Shown piece by piece: positions 19,621 through 19,942 of a DNA stretch of 19,942 bases (position 1 is its first letter; each line of letters starts with the position of its first letter). The notes beneath the pieces were generated by a model. It did not search any database. It was not told the origin of the DNA and was given only the letters and a program-made list of their open reading frames with translations. The DNA comes from Rhizopus sp. PT2906 (Eukaryota; Mucoromycota; Mucoromycetes; Mucorales; Rhizopodaceae), in assembly GCA_025529335.1 (NCBI GenBank), contig JAMYHX010000640.1, forward strand, positions 1 through 19,942. Direction: 5' to 3'. Both the position numbers and the translations under genes were made by a program.

Positions 19621-19864
19621 ATTTCTACCAGTCATTTAAGCTTTTAATAAAAATTTAATGAAAAGATGCTCTTCACAACCATTTTACTACTGCTGTTCAA
19701 GAAAGAGAGTAGACTCGATTTTGAGTTAGAAATTGTACTTTTTTCAAAAAAAAAAAGAATGCTTCCAGACTTTGCGGCCAATAAGCTACAGACATGTATT
19801 ATTTATTATCACAAAAAGACAAAAAGAACTTTTATGGCAGCAAAAGTGTATGATTGTGCCTTGC

Positions 19865-19867
<3 letters not shown>
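19621..19867. other. spacer before the terminal poly(A) run
   Basis: No convincing gene is visible. A plus-strand open frame (19666-19869) would give 67 residues, but it is Lys- and Phe-rich in the way expected from A- and T-runs and ends at the poly(A) run, so it is not called. Confidence 0.35.

Positions 19868-19942
<75 letters not shown>
19868..19942 (+). repeat. 75-nt uninterrupted poly(A) run at the window end
   Basis: From 19868 to the last base every position is A. Elsewhere in the window the longest A or T runs are under about 20. It may be the poly(A) tail of a non-LTR retroelement or retrocopy, or a homopolymer where an assembly ended. The sequence to the right would decide. Confidence 0.85.

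Noticed and set aside
1..19942. CRISPR array, prokaryotic defence island, prophage, tRNA or rRNA genes
   Set aside because: No regularly spaced repeats, no tRNA-like cloverleaf and no prokaryotic gene organisation were seen. All recognised genes are intron-containing or typical fungal genes.

Overview
This looks like nuclear DNA from an early-diverging fungus, most likely a member of the Mucoromycota (Mucorales type). The reasons are AT-rich spacers, many short introns of about 46-68 nt with GTAAGT-like donors and TAG/CAG acceptors, pyrimidine-rich leaders, and protein families in their fungal form. The phylum is an inference from general character. No prokaryotic, viral or plasmid system is visible.

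Layout, left to right. Positions 1-78 may be the tail of an upstream gene and about 1 kb of spacer follows. Three + strand genes are packed head to tail: an Aim32-type bis-histidinyl [2Fe-2S] protein (1024-1938, 2 exons), a Sec2/Rabin-type Rab exchange factor (2068-3779, 2 exons) and an RNI-type leucine-rich-repeat protein (3996-5420, 1 exon). From 5.4 to 8.2 kb is a gene-poor stretch with a possible 87-residue protein on the minus strand (5921-6184) and coding-like but broken minus-strand fragments (about 6.6-7.4 and 7.7-7.8 kb). A three-exon CYSTM tail-anchored small protein lies at 8254-8586.

The second half is dominated by a divergent pair. Separase is on the minus strand (15988 down to 8892; my model has 19 exons and 2036 residues, with the His/Cys dyad intact). 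COG6 is on the plus strand (16383-18932; 11 exons, 665 residues). They share a 394-bp intergenic promoter holding two ACGCGT (MCB-type) sites. After COG6 there is a degenerate minus-strand coding-like stretch (about 19.0-19.6 kb), and the window ends in 75 consecutive A.

How they relate: SEC2 (exocytic Rab activation) and COG6 (Golgi tethering) both serve membrane traffic, and separase cleaves cohesin at anaphase. Otherwise these are ordinary neighbouring housekeeping genes, not one pathway. All exon models were built by eye from splice signals and reading-frame continuity. Each model sums to a whole number of codons and every exon phase agrees, but none has transcript support here. The points most worth a second look are a probable GC-AG intron in separase, the two MCB sites in the separase/COG6 promoter, the decayed minus-strand genes, and the terminal poly(A) run.
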